Shown here piece by piece: positions 55,071-64,000 of a DNA stretch of 64,000 bases. Position 1 is the stretch's first letter. The number at the start of each line of letters is the position of its first letter. The stretch comes from Hordeum vulgare subsp. vulgare (lineage: Eukaryota; Streptophyta; Magnoliopsida; Poales; Poaceae). The DNA is taken from contig NC_058524.1 in the NCBI RefSeq assembly GCF_904849725.1, positions 28,365,001 to 28,429,000 on the forward strand. The letters are read 5' to 3'. The notes beneath the pieces are model-generated. The model had not been told where the DNA came from. It worked only from the letters and a program-made list of their open reading frames with translations, and did no database searches. Position numbers and translations under genes: made by a program.

Positions 55071-55795
55071 ATAACAAAATAGATAATAGTTTGGATAGTC
55101 AAAATTATTAATTATGAAAATAAAAAATAGTTTTGCATTATTTATTCAATTTGAAACACTTTTCATTATCATAGTTTTGTCAAATTCTCAAATATGCAAA
55201 AAGAATTTTTAATAAACATAGTTTTTAATTGAAAATAACAAAATTGATAATAGTTTGGATAGTCAAAATTATTAATTATGAAAATAAAAAATAGTTCTGC
55301 ATTATTTATTCAATTTGAAACACTTTTCATTATCATAGTTTTGTCAAATTCTCAAATATGCAAAAAGAATTTTTAATAAACATAATTTTTAATTGAAAAT
55401 AACAAAATAGATAATAGTTTGGATAGTCAAAATTATTAATGATGAAAATAAAAAATAGTTTTGCATTATTTATTCAATTTGAAACACTTTTCATTATCAT
55501 AGTTTTGTCAAATTCTCAAATATGCAAAAATAATTTTTTATAAACATAGTTTTTAATTGAAAATAAAAAAATAGATAATAGTTTGGATAGTCAAAATTAT
55601 TAATTATGAAAATAAAAAATAGTTTTGCATTATTTATTCAATTTGAAATACTTTTCATTATAATAGTTTTGTCAAATTCTCAAATATGCAAAAAGATTTT
55701 TTAATAAACATAGTTTTTAATTGAAAATAACAAAATAGATAATAGTTTGGATAGTCAAATTTATTAATTATGAAAATAAAAAAAGTTGAAACTAT
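55071..55795 (+). repeat. 164-bp AT-rich tandem array
   Basis: The marker gataatagtttggatagtc recurs at 55082, 55246, 55410, 55574 and 55738, an exact 164-bp period. It adjoins the 337-bp array without spacer. Confidence 0.92.
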
Positions 55796-55954
55796 ATTCG
55801 AGATCATAGAGAAAATTCAACCTAAATTCTCATTTGAATTTAGATTGAATTTTCCCTATAATTTTTAATATAGTTACAATTTTCAGTGAGTTTAGGCCCG
55901 TAAGCCTGCTTTAGAGAGGAGCTCGATGGAGAAGCTGCGACGTGGCTTATAAAC
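55796..55954. other. Short spacer with an inverted repeat
   Basis: aattcaacctaaattctcat and ttgaatttagattgaatttt are nearly inverted copies and can form a hairpin at about 55813-55852. No gene. Confidence 0.55.
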
Positions 55955-56212
55955 AAGTGTTAGTCCCCCTCGCTGGGCGAGGTGGGACTAAACTTATCGT
56001 ACAGCCGAGGAGGGTCTTTAGTCCCGGTTGGAGCCACGCCCCGGGACTAAAGACCCCCTTTAGTCCCGGTTGGAGCGGGACTAAAGACCCCCTGCTTCCC
56101 GCCTCGTGGTTTGCCCGAAAAGAGGCCTTTAGTCCCGGGTCGTGGCTCCACCCGGGACTAAAGGGGGTCTTTAGTCCCGGCTCGAGCCACGCACCGGGAC
56201 TATAGGTCCACC
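55955..56212. repeat. Second block of CACTA-type subterminal repeats
   Basis: Facing tttagtcccggttggag and ccgggactaaag phrases occur at least four times. They end just before the TATA box at 56213. This block precedes the second CACTA gene, as the first block precedes the exonuclease gene. Confidence 0.8.
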
Positions 56213-56220
56213 TATATAAG
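56213..56220 (+). promoter_or_regulatory. TATA box of the second CACTA gene
   Basis: TATATAAG in cacctatataagcggg, followed by a pyrimidine-rich leader similar in style to that of the exonuclease gene. Confidence 0.6.
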
Positions 56221-57094
56221 CGGGACTTCGAAAATTTCCAACCCAATTCGTCCATTTCTCTTCTTCTTCCTCTCGTTCTCCTGCCCGGCGCGGCACAGCG
56301 ACGAACGTAACCGACTCCGTCAGGCTGCCCGCCGTCCTGCTCGTCGTCGCGCCGTCCTCCTCGCCGTCGCGCCGTCCTCCTCGCCGCCGCGCCGTCCTCC
56401 TCGTCGTCCTCCTCGCCGTCGCGCCGTGCTCCTCGCCGTCGCGCCGTCCTCCACGCCGTCCTCCTCGCCAACACTCCGGCCAGTAAGCCCCCCGCCCCCT
56501 CCTCCCCAACACTCCGGCCAGTATAGAAGAAAAGAAGAAAAAGGAGAAGAGAAGAATAAAAAGGAGAAGAAAGGAAGAAAAAGGAGAAGAAAAGAAGAAA
56601 AAGGAGAAGAAAAGAAGAAAAAGAAAAGATTTTTTGTCATTTAATTCCTATTGTTATTAGGTTTGTGCTAGATTATTAGGGTTAGTAATATTTAGAATTA
56701 GGTTAGGGTTACAAGAAGAATAAATATGAACAAAAATAAGAAAATAATATTAGGAAAAATGAAAATAAGAAGAGGAGGAGAAAAAAAGAAGAAAAAGTGT
56801 ATATTGTATAGTGTATATGCTTAAGTGTATAGTGTATATAGTGTATAGTGTATAAGGAGAGGAGGAATTTTGCTATAGTGTATATAGTGTATAGTGTATA
56901 AGAAAAGAAGAAAAGAAGAGGAGGAGAAGAGAAGAAAAGAAGAGGAGGAGAAGAGAAGAAAGAAGAGGAGAAGAAGAAAAATGAAAATAAGTGTTAATAG
57001 TTTAATTTTGCTATTGTATATGCTTAAGTGTTAATAGTTTATTTTTAGCAAGAAAATTAATAGAACTAGTTTATTTTTTTTAGTTCATTTTACG
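56221..57094 (+). other. Low-complexity leader: gccgtcctcctc repeats, purine tract, tgtata runs
   Basis: 56335-56470 consists of cgccgtcctcctcgccgtc-type 9- to 12-bp repeats. 56525-56630 is a gaagaaaaggaga purine tract. 56795-56910 has agtgtatatagtgtatagtg runs. No gene. Frames here are repeat artefacts. An intron may lie in this region. Confidence 0.7.
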
Positions 57095-57394
57095 ATGCCT
57101 ATCCCGCATCCTCGTCTTCGACTCGGCGGAGGACAGCTGCTTGATCAGAGGGGTCCTGTCCGGGACTGGGCTCCGCCCGACTAGTATTGGGAGGTGCTAC
57201 CTTCCGGGGGGCGTAGGTTGGTGAGGAGCCAGCCCGTCGTTGACCCGATCCTTGTTTGGTGGCGGTCGCGTGGGCCTGTGAGGGTGCCGAGGCTTCCGGA
57301 TACCGCGGAGGTGGTACGTCACCGTGTCAGCGAGGAGGATGAGCACGTCCATCGCTACATGGTTGCGTTGGAGGGCAGGTTCGAGCATACGTGA
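57095..57394 (+). pseudogene. Second CACTA-borne gene fragment, function unknown
   Basis: The ATG at 57095 (tacgatgcct) opens a frame beginning MPIPHPRLRLGGGQLLDQRG. It reaches a TAG at 57182, then continues in the same frame as YWEVLPSGGRRLVRSQPVV and on to VSEEDEHVHRYMVALEGRFE, with a TGA at 57392. The Copia element at 57416 cuts the sequence 21 bp later. The steady coding-like composition and single frame suggest a real former gene of the CACTA element. I do not recognise a domain. Confidence 0.6.
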
Positions 57395-57415
57395 CAGGTT
57401 CTTAGGGGATCTCAC

Positions 57416-59239
57416 TGTTGGAATTATGCCCTAGAGGCAATAATAAATGTATAGTTATTATTATAATTCCTGTATCAAGATAATAGTTTATTATCCATGC
57501 TATAATTGTATTGAATGAAGACTCATTTACATGTGTGGATACATAGACAAAACACCGTCCCTAGCATGCCTCTAGTTGGCTAGCCAGTTGATCGATGATA
57601 GTCAGTGTCTTCTGATTATGAACAAGGTGTTGTTGCTTGATAACTGGATCACGTCATTGGGAGAATCACGTGATGGACCAGACCCAAACTAATAGACGTA
57701 GCATGTTGGTCGTGTCATTTTGTTGCTACTGTTTTCTGCGTGTCAAGTATTTATTCCTATGACCATGAGATCATATAACTCACTGACACCGGAGGAATGC
57801 TTTGTGTGTATCAAACGTCGCAACGTAACTGGGTGACTATAAAGATGCTCTACAGGTATCTCCGAAGGTGGTAGTTGAGTTAGTATGGATCAAGACTGGG
57901 ATTTGTCACTCCGTGTGACGGAGAGGTATCTCGGGGCCCACTCGGTAATACAACATCACACACAAGCCTTGCAAGCAATGTAACTTAGTGTAAGTTGCGG
58001 GATCTTGTATTACGGAACGAGTAAAGAGACTTGCCGGTAAACGAGATTGAAATAGGTATGCGGATACTGACGATCGAATCTCGGGCAAGTAACATACCGA
58101 AGGACAAAGGGAATGACATACGGGATTATACGAATCCTTGGCACTGAGGTTCAAACGATAAGATCTTCGTAGAATATGTAGGATCCAATATGGGCATCCA
58201 GGTCCCGCTATTGGATATTGACCGAGGAGTCTCTCGGGTCATGTCTACATAGTTCTCGAACCCGCAGGGTCTGCACACTTAAGGTTCGACGTTGTTTTAT
58301 GCGTATTTGAGTTATATGGTTGGTTACCGAATGTTGTTCGGAGTCCCGGATGAGATCACGGACGTCACGAGGGTTTCCGGAATGGTCCGGAAACGAAGAT
58401 TGATATATAGGATGACCTCATTTGATTACCGGAAGGTTTTCAGAGTTACCGGGAATGTACCGGGAATGACGAATGGGTTCCGGGGGTTCACCGGAGGGGG
58501 GCAACCCACTCCGGGGAAGCCCATAGGTATTTGGGGGGGTCACACCAGCCCTTAGTGGGCTGGTGGGACAGCCCACCAAATCCTATGCGCCAAGGAAGAA
58601 AAATCAAAGAAAGAAAAAAAAAGGGAGGGGAAGTGGGAAAGGGGAAGGACTCCCTCCCACCAAACCAAGTAGGACTCGGTTTGGGGGGGGAGAGTCCTCC
58701 CCCCTGGCTCGGCCGACCCCTTGGGGTTCCCTTGGACCCCAAGGCAAGGCCCCCCTCCCTCCTCCTATATATATGGGGCTTTTAGGGCAGATTTGAGACG
58801 ACTTTCTCACGGCTGCCCGACCACATACCTCCATAGTTTTTCCTCTAGATCGTGTTTTTGCGGAGCTCGGGCGGAGCCCTGCTGAGACAAGATCATCACT
58901 AACCTCCGGAGCGCCGTCACGCTGCCGGAGAACTCTTCTACCTCTCCGTCTCTCTTGCTGGATCAAGAAGGCCGAGATCATCGTCGAGCTGTACGTGTGC
59001 TGAACGCGGAGGTGCCGTCCGTTCGGTACTAGATCGTGGGACTGATCGCGGGATTGTTCGCGGGGCGGATCGAGGGACGTGAGGACGTTCCACTACATCA
59101 ACCGCGATCTCTAATCGCTTCTGCTGTACGATCTACAAGGGTACGTAGATCACTCATCCCCTCTCGTAGATGGACATCACCATGATAGGTCTTCGTGCGC
59201 GTAGGAAATTTTTTGTTTCCCATGCGACGTTCCCCAACA
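57416..59239 (+). repeat. 5' LTR of Copia copy 2
   Basis: Same termini as the copy 1 LTRs, TATA box at about 58767, and followed by the variant primer site tggcatcatgagctagg at 59241. Confidence 0.95.
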
Positions 59240-59258
59240 GTGGCATCATGAGCTAGGT

Positions 59259-60509
59259 TCATGCGTAGATGTCTTCTCGAGTAGAACACAAAAGGTTTTG
59301 TGGGCGGTGATGTGCGTTTTGCTGCCCTCCTTAGTCTTTTCTTGATTCCGCGGTATTGTTGGATTGAAGCGGCTTGGACCGACATTACTCGTACGCTTAC
59401 GAGAGACTGGTTTCATCGTTACGAGTAACCCCCTTTGCTCAAAGATGACTGGCAAGTGACGGTTTCTCCAACTTTAGTTGAATCGGATTTGACCGAGGAG
59501 GTCCTTGGATGAGGTTAAATAGCAACTCATATATCTCCGTTGTGGTGTTTGCGTAAGTAAGATGCGATCCTACTAGATACCCTTGGTCACCACGTAAAAC
59601 ATGCAACAACAAAATTAGAGGACGTCTAACTTGTTTTTGCAGGGTATGATTGTGATGTGATATGGCCAATGATGTGATGTGATATATTGGATGTATGAGA
59701 TGATCATGTTGTAATAGAAATATCGACTTGCACGTCGATGGTACGGCAACCGGCAGGAGCCATAGGGTTGTCTTTATACTAACATATGTGCTTGCAGATG
59801 CGTTTACTATTTTGCTAGTATGTAGCTTTAGTAGTGATAGCATAAGTAGCACGACAACCCCGATGGCGACACGTTGATGGAGATCATGATGATGGAGATC
59901 ATGGTGTGGCGCCGGTGACAAGAAGATCGTGCCGGTGCTTTGGTGATGGAGATCAAGAAGCACGTGATAATGGCCATATCATGTCACTTATGAATTGCAT
60001 GTGATGTTAATCCTTTTTTGCACCTTATTTTGCTTAGAACGACGGTAGCATTATGAGGTGATCTCTCACTAAAATTTCAAGACTAAATTGTGTTCTCCCC
60101 GACTGTGCACCGTTGCTACAGTTCGTCGTTTCGAGACACCACGTGATGATCGGGTGTGATAGACTCAACGTTCACATACAACGGGTGCAAAACAGTTGCG
60201 CACGCGGAACACTCAGGTTAAGCTTGATGAGCCTAGCATGTGCAGACATGGCCTCGGAACACATGAGACCGAAAGGTCGATCATGAATCATATAGTTGAT
60301 ATGATTAGCATAGGGATGCTTACCACTGAAACTACTCTCGACTCACGTGATGATCGGACTTGGGATAGTGTAAGTGGATCATGAACCACTCAAATGACTA
60401 GAGAGATGTACTTTTTGAGTGGGAGTTTAGCATATAATTTGATTAAGTTGAACTCTAATTATCTTGAACATAGTCTAAGTCCACTTTGAATATATTTGTG
60501 TTGTAGATC
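59259..60509 (+). other. Long untranslated leader of Copia copy 2
   Basis: Non-coding, nearly identical to the leader of copy 1 with scattered single-base changes. Ends at the gag start codon. Confidence 0.7.
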
Positions 60510-63500
60510 ATGGCTCACGCAAGTGTCATCCTCAATTTTAATATGTTCCTAGAGAAAGCTAAGTTGAAAGATGATGGAAGCAACTTTGTAGACTGGGCTC
60601 GTAATCTTAAGCTAATCTTACAAGCTGGAAAGAAGGATTATGTCCTTAATGCTGCGCTAGGAGATGAACCACCCGCTACGGCTGATCAGGATGTTAAGAA
60701 TGCTTGGCTAGCACGTAAGGAGGACTACTCAATAGTTCAATGTGCAGTCTTGTATGGCTTAGAGCCGGGACTTCAACGTCGCTTTGAGCGTCATGGAGCA
60801 TTTGAGATGTTCCAGGAGTTGAAGTTTATCTTTCAGAAGAACGCCCGGATCGAGAGGTATGAGACCTCCGATAAATTCTATGCTTGCAAGATGGAGGAAA
60901 GCTCGTCTGTCAGTGAACATGTGCTCAAGATGTCTGGGTACTCAAACCGTCTAGCTGAACTAGGGATTGAACTCCCGCAAGAAGCTATCACTGACAGAAT
61001 CCTCCAATCACTGCCGCCAAGCTATAAAGGCTTTGTGTTGAACTACAACATGCAAGGGATGAACAAGTCTCCCGGCGAGTTGTTTGCGATGCTGAAAGTC
61101 GCAGAGTCTGAACTCCGTAAAGAGCATCAAGTGTTGATGGTGAGCAAGACCACTAGTTTTAAGAGAAACGGCAAAGGCAAGAAGGGCAGTTCGAAGAAGA
61201 GCGGCAAGCCTGTTGCCAATCCGCCGAAGAAACCCAAGGCTGGACCTAAGCCTGAAACAGAGTGCTTCTATTGCAAGGGTATGGGTCACTGGAAGCGCAA
61301 TTGCCCCAAGTATCTGGCAGATAAGAAGGCGGGCAAAGAAAAATCAGGTATATTTGATATACATGTTATTGATGTGTACTTAACCAGCTCTCGTAGTAGT
61401 GCCTGGGTATTCGATACCGGTTCTGTTGCTCACATTTGCAACTCGAAGCAGGAACTGCGGAATAGGCGAAGGCTGGCGAAAGACGAAGTGACGATGCGCG
61501 TAGGAAACGGTTCCAAGGTTGATGCAATCGCCGTCGGCACAGTGTCACTTCAACTACCATCGGGATTAGTGATGAACTTAAATCATTGTTATTTAGTGCC
61601 TGCGTTGAGCATGAACATTATATCTGGATCTTGTTTATTGCGAGACGGTTACTCTTTTAAGTCTGAGAATAATGGTTGTTCTATTTCTATGAGTAACATC
61701 TTTTATGGTCATGCACCGAATGTGAGAGGATTGTTCATATTGAATCTTGATAGAGATACGCATATACATAACATTGAGACCAAAAGAGTTAGAGTAAACA
61801 ATGATAGCACCATATTTTTGTGGCACTGCCGCTTGGGTCATATTGGTGTAAAGCGCATGAAGAAACTCCATGCTGATGGACTTTTGGAGTCACTTGACTT
61901 TGATTCACTTGACACGTGCGAACCATGCCTCATGGGCAAGATGACTAAGACTCCGTTCTCCGGAACAATGGAGCGTGCAAGTGACTTGTTGGAAATCATA
62001 CATACCGATGTATGTGGTCCAATGAGCGTGGAGGCACGCGGCGGATATCGTTATTTTCTCACCTTCACTGACGATCTAAGTAGATATGGTTATGTCTACT
62101 TAATGAAGCACAAGTCTGAAACATTTGAAAAGTTCATGCAATTTCAGAGTGAAGTAGAAAATCATCGTAACAAGAAGATCAAGTTCCTACGGTCTGATCG
62201 TGGGGGTGAATATCTGAGTTTCGAGTTTGGTACTCACTTAAGACAATGTGGAATTGTTTCGCAGTTAACACCGCCTGGAACACCACAGCGTAATGGTGTG
62301 TCCGAACGTCGTAATCGTACTTTATTAGAAATGGTGCGATCTATGATGTCTCTTACTGATTTGCCGTTATCGTTTTGGGGTTATGCATTAGAAACAGCTG
62401 CATTCACTTTAAATAGGGCACCATCGAAATCCGTTGAGACGACACCATACGAACTATGGTATGGCAAAAGGCCAAAGTTGTCGTTTCTTAAAGTTTGGGG
62501 ATGTGATGCTTATGTCAAAAAGCTTCAGCCTGAAAAGCTGGAACCCAAAGCGGAAAAATGCGTCTTCATAGGCTACCCAAAAGAGACAGTTGGGTACACC
62601 TTCTATCTCAAATCCGAGGGCAAAGTGTTTGTTGCTAAGAACGGAACTTTTCTCGAGAAGGAGTTTCTCTCGAGGGAATTGAGTGGGAGGAAGATAGAAC
62701 TTGACGAGGTTGTCGAACCTCTCATCCCTCTGGATGGTGGCGCAGGACAAGGGGAAACCCCTGTGATTGCGATGCCGGTTGAGGAGGAAGTTAATGATGA
62801 TGATCGTGAAACTCCAGTTCAAGTTTCTGTTGAACCACGCAGGTCGACGAGATCACGCGCTGCTCCAGAGTGGTACGGTAATCCCGTCTTGACAATCATG
62901 TTGTTAGACAACAATGAACCTGCAAATTATGAAGAAGCAATGGTGGGCCCAGATTCCAACAAATGGCTAGAAGCCATGAAATCCGAGATAGGATCCATGT
63001 ATGAGAACAAAGTGTGGACTTTGGAGATACTGCCTGAGGGCCGCAAGGCTATTCAGAACAAATGGATCTTTAAGAAGAAGACGGACGCTGACGGTAATGT
63101 GACCGTTTATAAAGCTCGACTTATGGCAAAGGGTTTTTCACAAGTTCCAGGAATTGACTACGATGAGACTTTCTCTCCCGTAGCGATGCTTAAGTCCGTC
63201 AGAATCATGTTAGCAATAGCTGCATTTTTCGATTATGAAATCTGGCAGATGGATGTCAAAACGGCGTTCCTTAACGGTTTCCTTAAGGAAGAGTTGTATA
63301 TGATGCAACCCGAAGGTTTTGTCGATCCTAAAAATGCTGACAAAGTGTGTAAGCTCCAGCGATCCATTTATGGACTGGTGCAAGCATCTCGGAGTTGGAA
63401 CAAACGCTTTGATGAGGTGATCAAAGCATTTGGGTTTATACAAGTGGTTGGAGAATCTTGTATTTACAAGAAAGTGAGTGGGAGCTCTATGGCGTTTCTA

Positions 63501-64000
63501 ATATTATATGTGGATGACATATTACTGATTGGAAACAACGTAGAGCTTTTGGAGAGCATAAAAGGTTACTTGAATAAAAGTTTCTCTATGAAGGACCTAG
63601 GAGAAGCTGCTTACATTCTAGGCATTAAGATCTATAGGGATAGATCAAAACGCCTGATAGGACTTTCACAAAGCACATACCTTGATAAAGTTTTGAAGAG
63701 GTTCAAAATGGAACAGTCCAAGAAAGGGTTCTTGCCAGTGTTACAAGGTACGAGATTGAGTAAGACTCAGTGCCCAGCAACTGATGAAGATAGAGAGCAT
63801 ATGCGCTCCGTCCCCTATGCTTCAGCGATAGGTTCTATCATGTATGCGATGCTGTGCAATAGACCGGATGTTAGCCTGGCCATAAGTATGGCAGGCAGGT
63901 TCCAGAGTAATCCAGGAGTGGATCACTGGACGGCGGTCAAGAATATCCTGAAGTACCTGAAAAGGACTAAGGAGATGTTTCTCGTGTATGGAGGTGACGA
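60510..64000 (+). CDS. Copia gag-pol polyprotein of copy 2, open to window end
   Basis: The ATG at 60510 (gatcatggctcacg) starts MAHASVILNFNMFLEKAK, and the frame stays open for all 1163 codons in the window. Domains are gag (about 1-235), CCHC knuckle CFYCKGMGHWKRNC (from residue 252), protease FDTGS (D302), the integrase zinc end (LWHCRLGHIG, CEPC), the integrase core with D500 in IIHTDVCGP plus SDRGGEY and NGVSERRNR, and reverse transcriptase with YVDD at 1000-1003. The window ends near the start of RNase H. All catalytic residues that can be checked are present, unlike copy 1. The single frame is the normal Copia arrangement, in which the element's own protease cuts the precursor. If the unseen part is intact, this copy could be autonomous. 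Confidence 0.93.
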   Translation, partial: MAHASVILNFNMFLEKAKLKDDGSNFVDWARNLKLILQAGKKDYVLNAALGDEPPATADQDVKNAWLARKEDYSIVQCAVLYGLEPGLQRRFERHGAFEMFQELKFIFQKNARIERYETSDKFYACKMEESSSVSEHVLKMSGYSNRLAELGIELPQEAITDRILQSLPPSYKGFVLNYNMQGMNKSPGELFAMLKVAESELRKEHQVLMVSKTTSFKRNGKGKKGSSKKSGKPVANPPKKPKAGPKPETECFYCKGMGHWKRNCPKYLADKKAGKEKSGIFDIHVIDVYLTSSRSSAWVFDTGSVAHICNSKQELRNRRRLAKDEVTMRVGNGSKVDAIAVGTVSLQLPSGLVMNLNHCYLVPALSMNIISGSCLLRDGYSFKSENNGCSISMSNIFYGHAPNVRGLFILNLDRDTHIHNIETKRVRVNNDSTIFLWHCRLGHIGVKRMKKLHADGLLESLDFDSLDTCEPCLMGKMTKTPFSGTMERASDLLEIIHTDVCGPMSVEARGGYRYFLTFTDDLSRYGYVYLMKHKSETFEKFMQFQSEVENHRNKKIKFLRSDRGGEYLSFEFGTHLRQCGIVSQLTPPGTPQRNGVSERRNRTLLEMVRSMMSLTDLPLSFWGYALETAAFTLNRAPSKSVETTPYELWYGKRPKLSFLKVWGCDAYVKKLQPEKLEPKAEKCVFIGYPKETVGYTFYLKSEGKVFVAKNGTFLEKEFLSRELSGRKIELDEVVEPLIPLDGGAGQGETPVIAMPVEEEVNDDDRETPVQVSVEPRRSTRSRAAPEWYGNPVLTIMLLDNNEPANYEEAMVGPDSNKWLEAMKSEIGSMYENKVWTLEILPEGRKAIQNKWIFKKKTDADGNVTVYKARLMAKGFSQVPGIDYDETFSPVAMLKSVRIMLAIAAFFDYEIWQMDVKTAFLNGFLKEELYMMQPEGFVDPKNADKVCKLQRSIYGLVQASRSWNKRFDEVIKAFGFIQVVGESCIYKKVSGSSMAFLILYVDDILLIGNNVELLESIKGYLNKSFSMKDLGEAAYILGIKIYRDRSKRLIGLSQSTYLDKVLKRFKMEQSKKGFLPVLQGTRLSKTQCPATDEDREHMRSVPYASAIGSIMYAMLCNRPDVSLAISMAGRFQSNPGVDHWTAVKNILKYLKRTKEMFLVYGGD

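Larger units (their letters stand above)
39487..57415 (+). mobile_element. CACTA transposon (left part), host to two Copia insertions
   Basis: The terminus CACTAGTAGAAAACGGG is followed at once by arrays of tttagtcccgg/ccgggactaaa, the classical terminal and subterminal structure of Triticeae CACTA elements. TAC precedes it as a candidate 3-bp duplication. Inside lie an exonuclease gene, three tandem arrays, a second block of subterminal-type repeats at about 55955-56210, and a second broken gene. No right terminus was found. The element may continue beyond the second Copia insertion and outside the window. The second repeat block could instead mark a separate CACTA element. Confidence 0.8.
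57416..64000 (+). mobile_element. Copia retrotransposon (Angela/BARE-like), copy 2, runs off window
   Basis: The 5' LTR starts TGTTGGAATTATGCCC at 57416 and ends CCCCAACA at 59239 (1824 bp). The leader, gag and most of pol follow. The sequence is about 98-99% like copy 1 by eye. The 3' part and the second target duplication are outside the window. The preceding five bases are CTCAC. It inserted into the second CACTA gene. Confidence 0.95.

Noticed and set aside
55947..56640. Minus-strand frames rich in Arg, Asp and Glu
   Set aside because: Produced by gccgtcctcctc and gaagaaaagg low-complexity repeats in the leader of the second CACTA gene.

Overview
The window looks like nuclear DNA of a Triticeae grass (wheat, barley, Aegilops or rye type). 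The evidence is nested transposons of families typical of that tribe: Angela/BARE-type Copia elements whose LTRs start TGTTGGAATTATGCCC, Gypsy LTRs starting TGATACGTC and ending GGGTCATCA, a CACTA element with GGGACTAAAG subterminal repeats, Harbinger/Tourist and Stowaway MITEs, a MULE and a LINE. Only two ordinary host genes look intact. Both have introns, and both lie in a small gene island at about 2.1-8.1 kb.

Layout. 1-2.1 kb: a broken Copia pol fragment joined to Harbinger-type elements, one carrying a decayed cargo gene. 2.2-8.1 kb (gene island): a minus-strand two-exon very-long-chain 3-oxoacyl-CoA reductase-like gene; an orphan last exon of an ENOD93 gene; a second pair of Harbinger-type pieces; a 108-bp minisatellite with hairpins; and an intact three-exon ENOD93 gene with a TATA box. 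8.6-11.7 kb: two back-to-back Harbinger MITEs and an unclassified element bounded by inverted repeats. 11.7-15.3 kb: a MULE with long TIRs and a 9-bp target duplication, holding transposase remnants and a Gypsy solo LTR with its own perfect 5-bp duplication. 15.3-21.8 kb: degenerate repeats with no credible gene. 21.8-26.1 kb: a decayed LINE. 26.1-34.7 kb: a MITE-rich stretch with nested Tourist insertions, several Stowaways, a minisatellite-bearing element, a small LINE fragment and a third Harbinger element with cargo.

34.7-64 kb is one nested stack. A Copia element is split by a Gypsy element at 35234. The Gypsy is split by a CACTA element at 39487. The CACTA is split by two Angela-like Copia elements: a complete one at 42785-51740 (TSD TTTTG) and one that starts at 57416 and runs off the right end. 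The CACTA carries an apparently intact two-exon DnaQ/WRN-type 3'-5' exonuclease gene just inside its left end. It also carries three tandem arrays (138 bp in the exonuclease intron, about 337 bp, and 164 bp) and a second, broken gene.

Functionally, the two host genes belong to fatty-acid elongation and to the ENOD93 family of small membrane-associated plant proteins. Nothing suggests that they work together. The remaining coding capacity belongs to transposons: polyproteins for retrotransposition, transposase remnants, and the CACTA-borne exonuclease, which is the most unusual item here. All boundaries and comparisons were made by eye from the sequence. Family names rest on recalled hallmarks, not on a database search.
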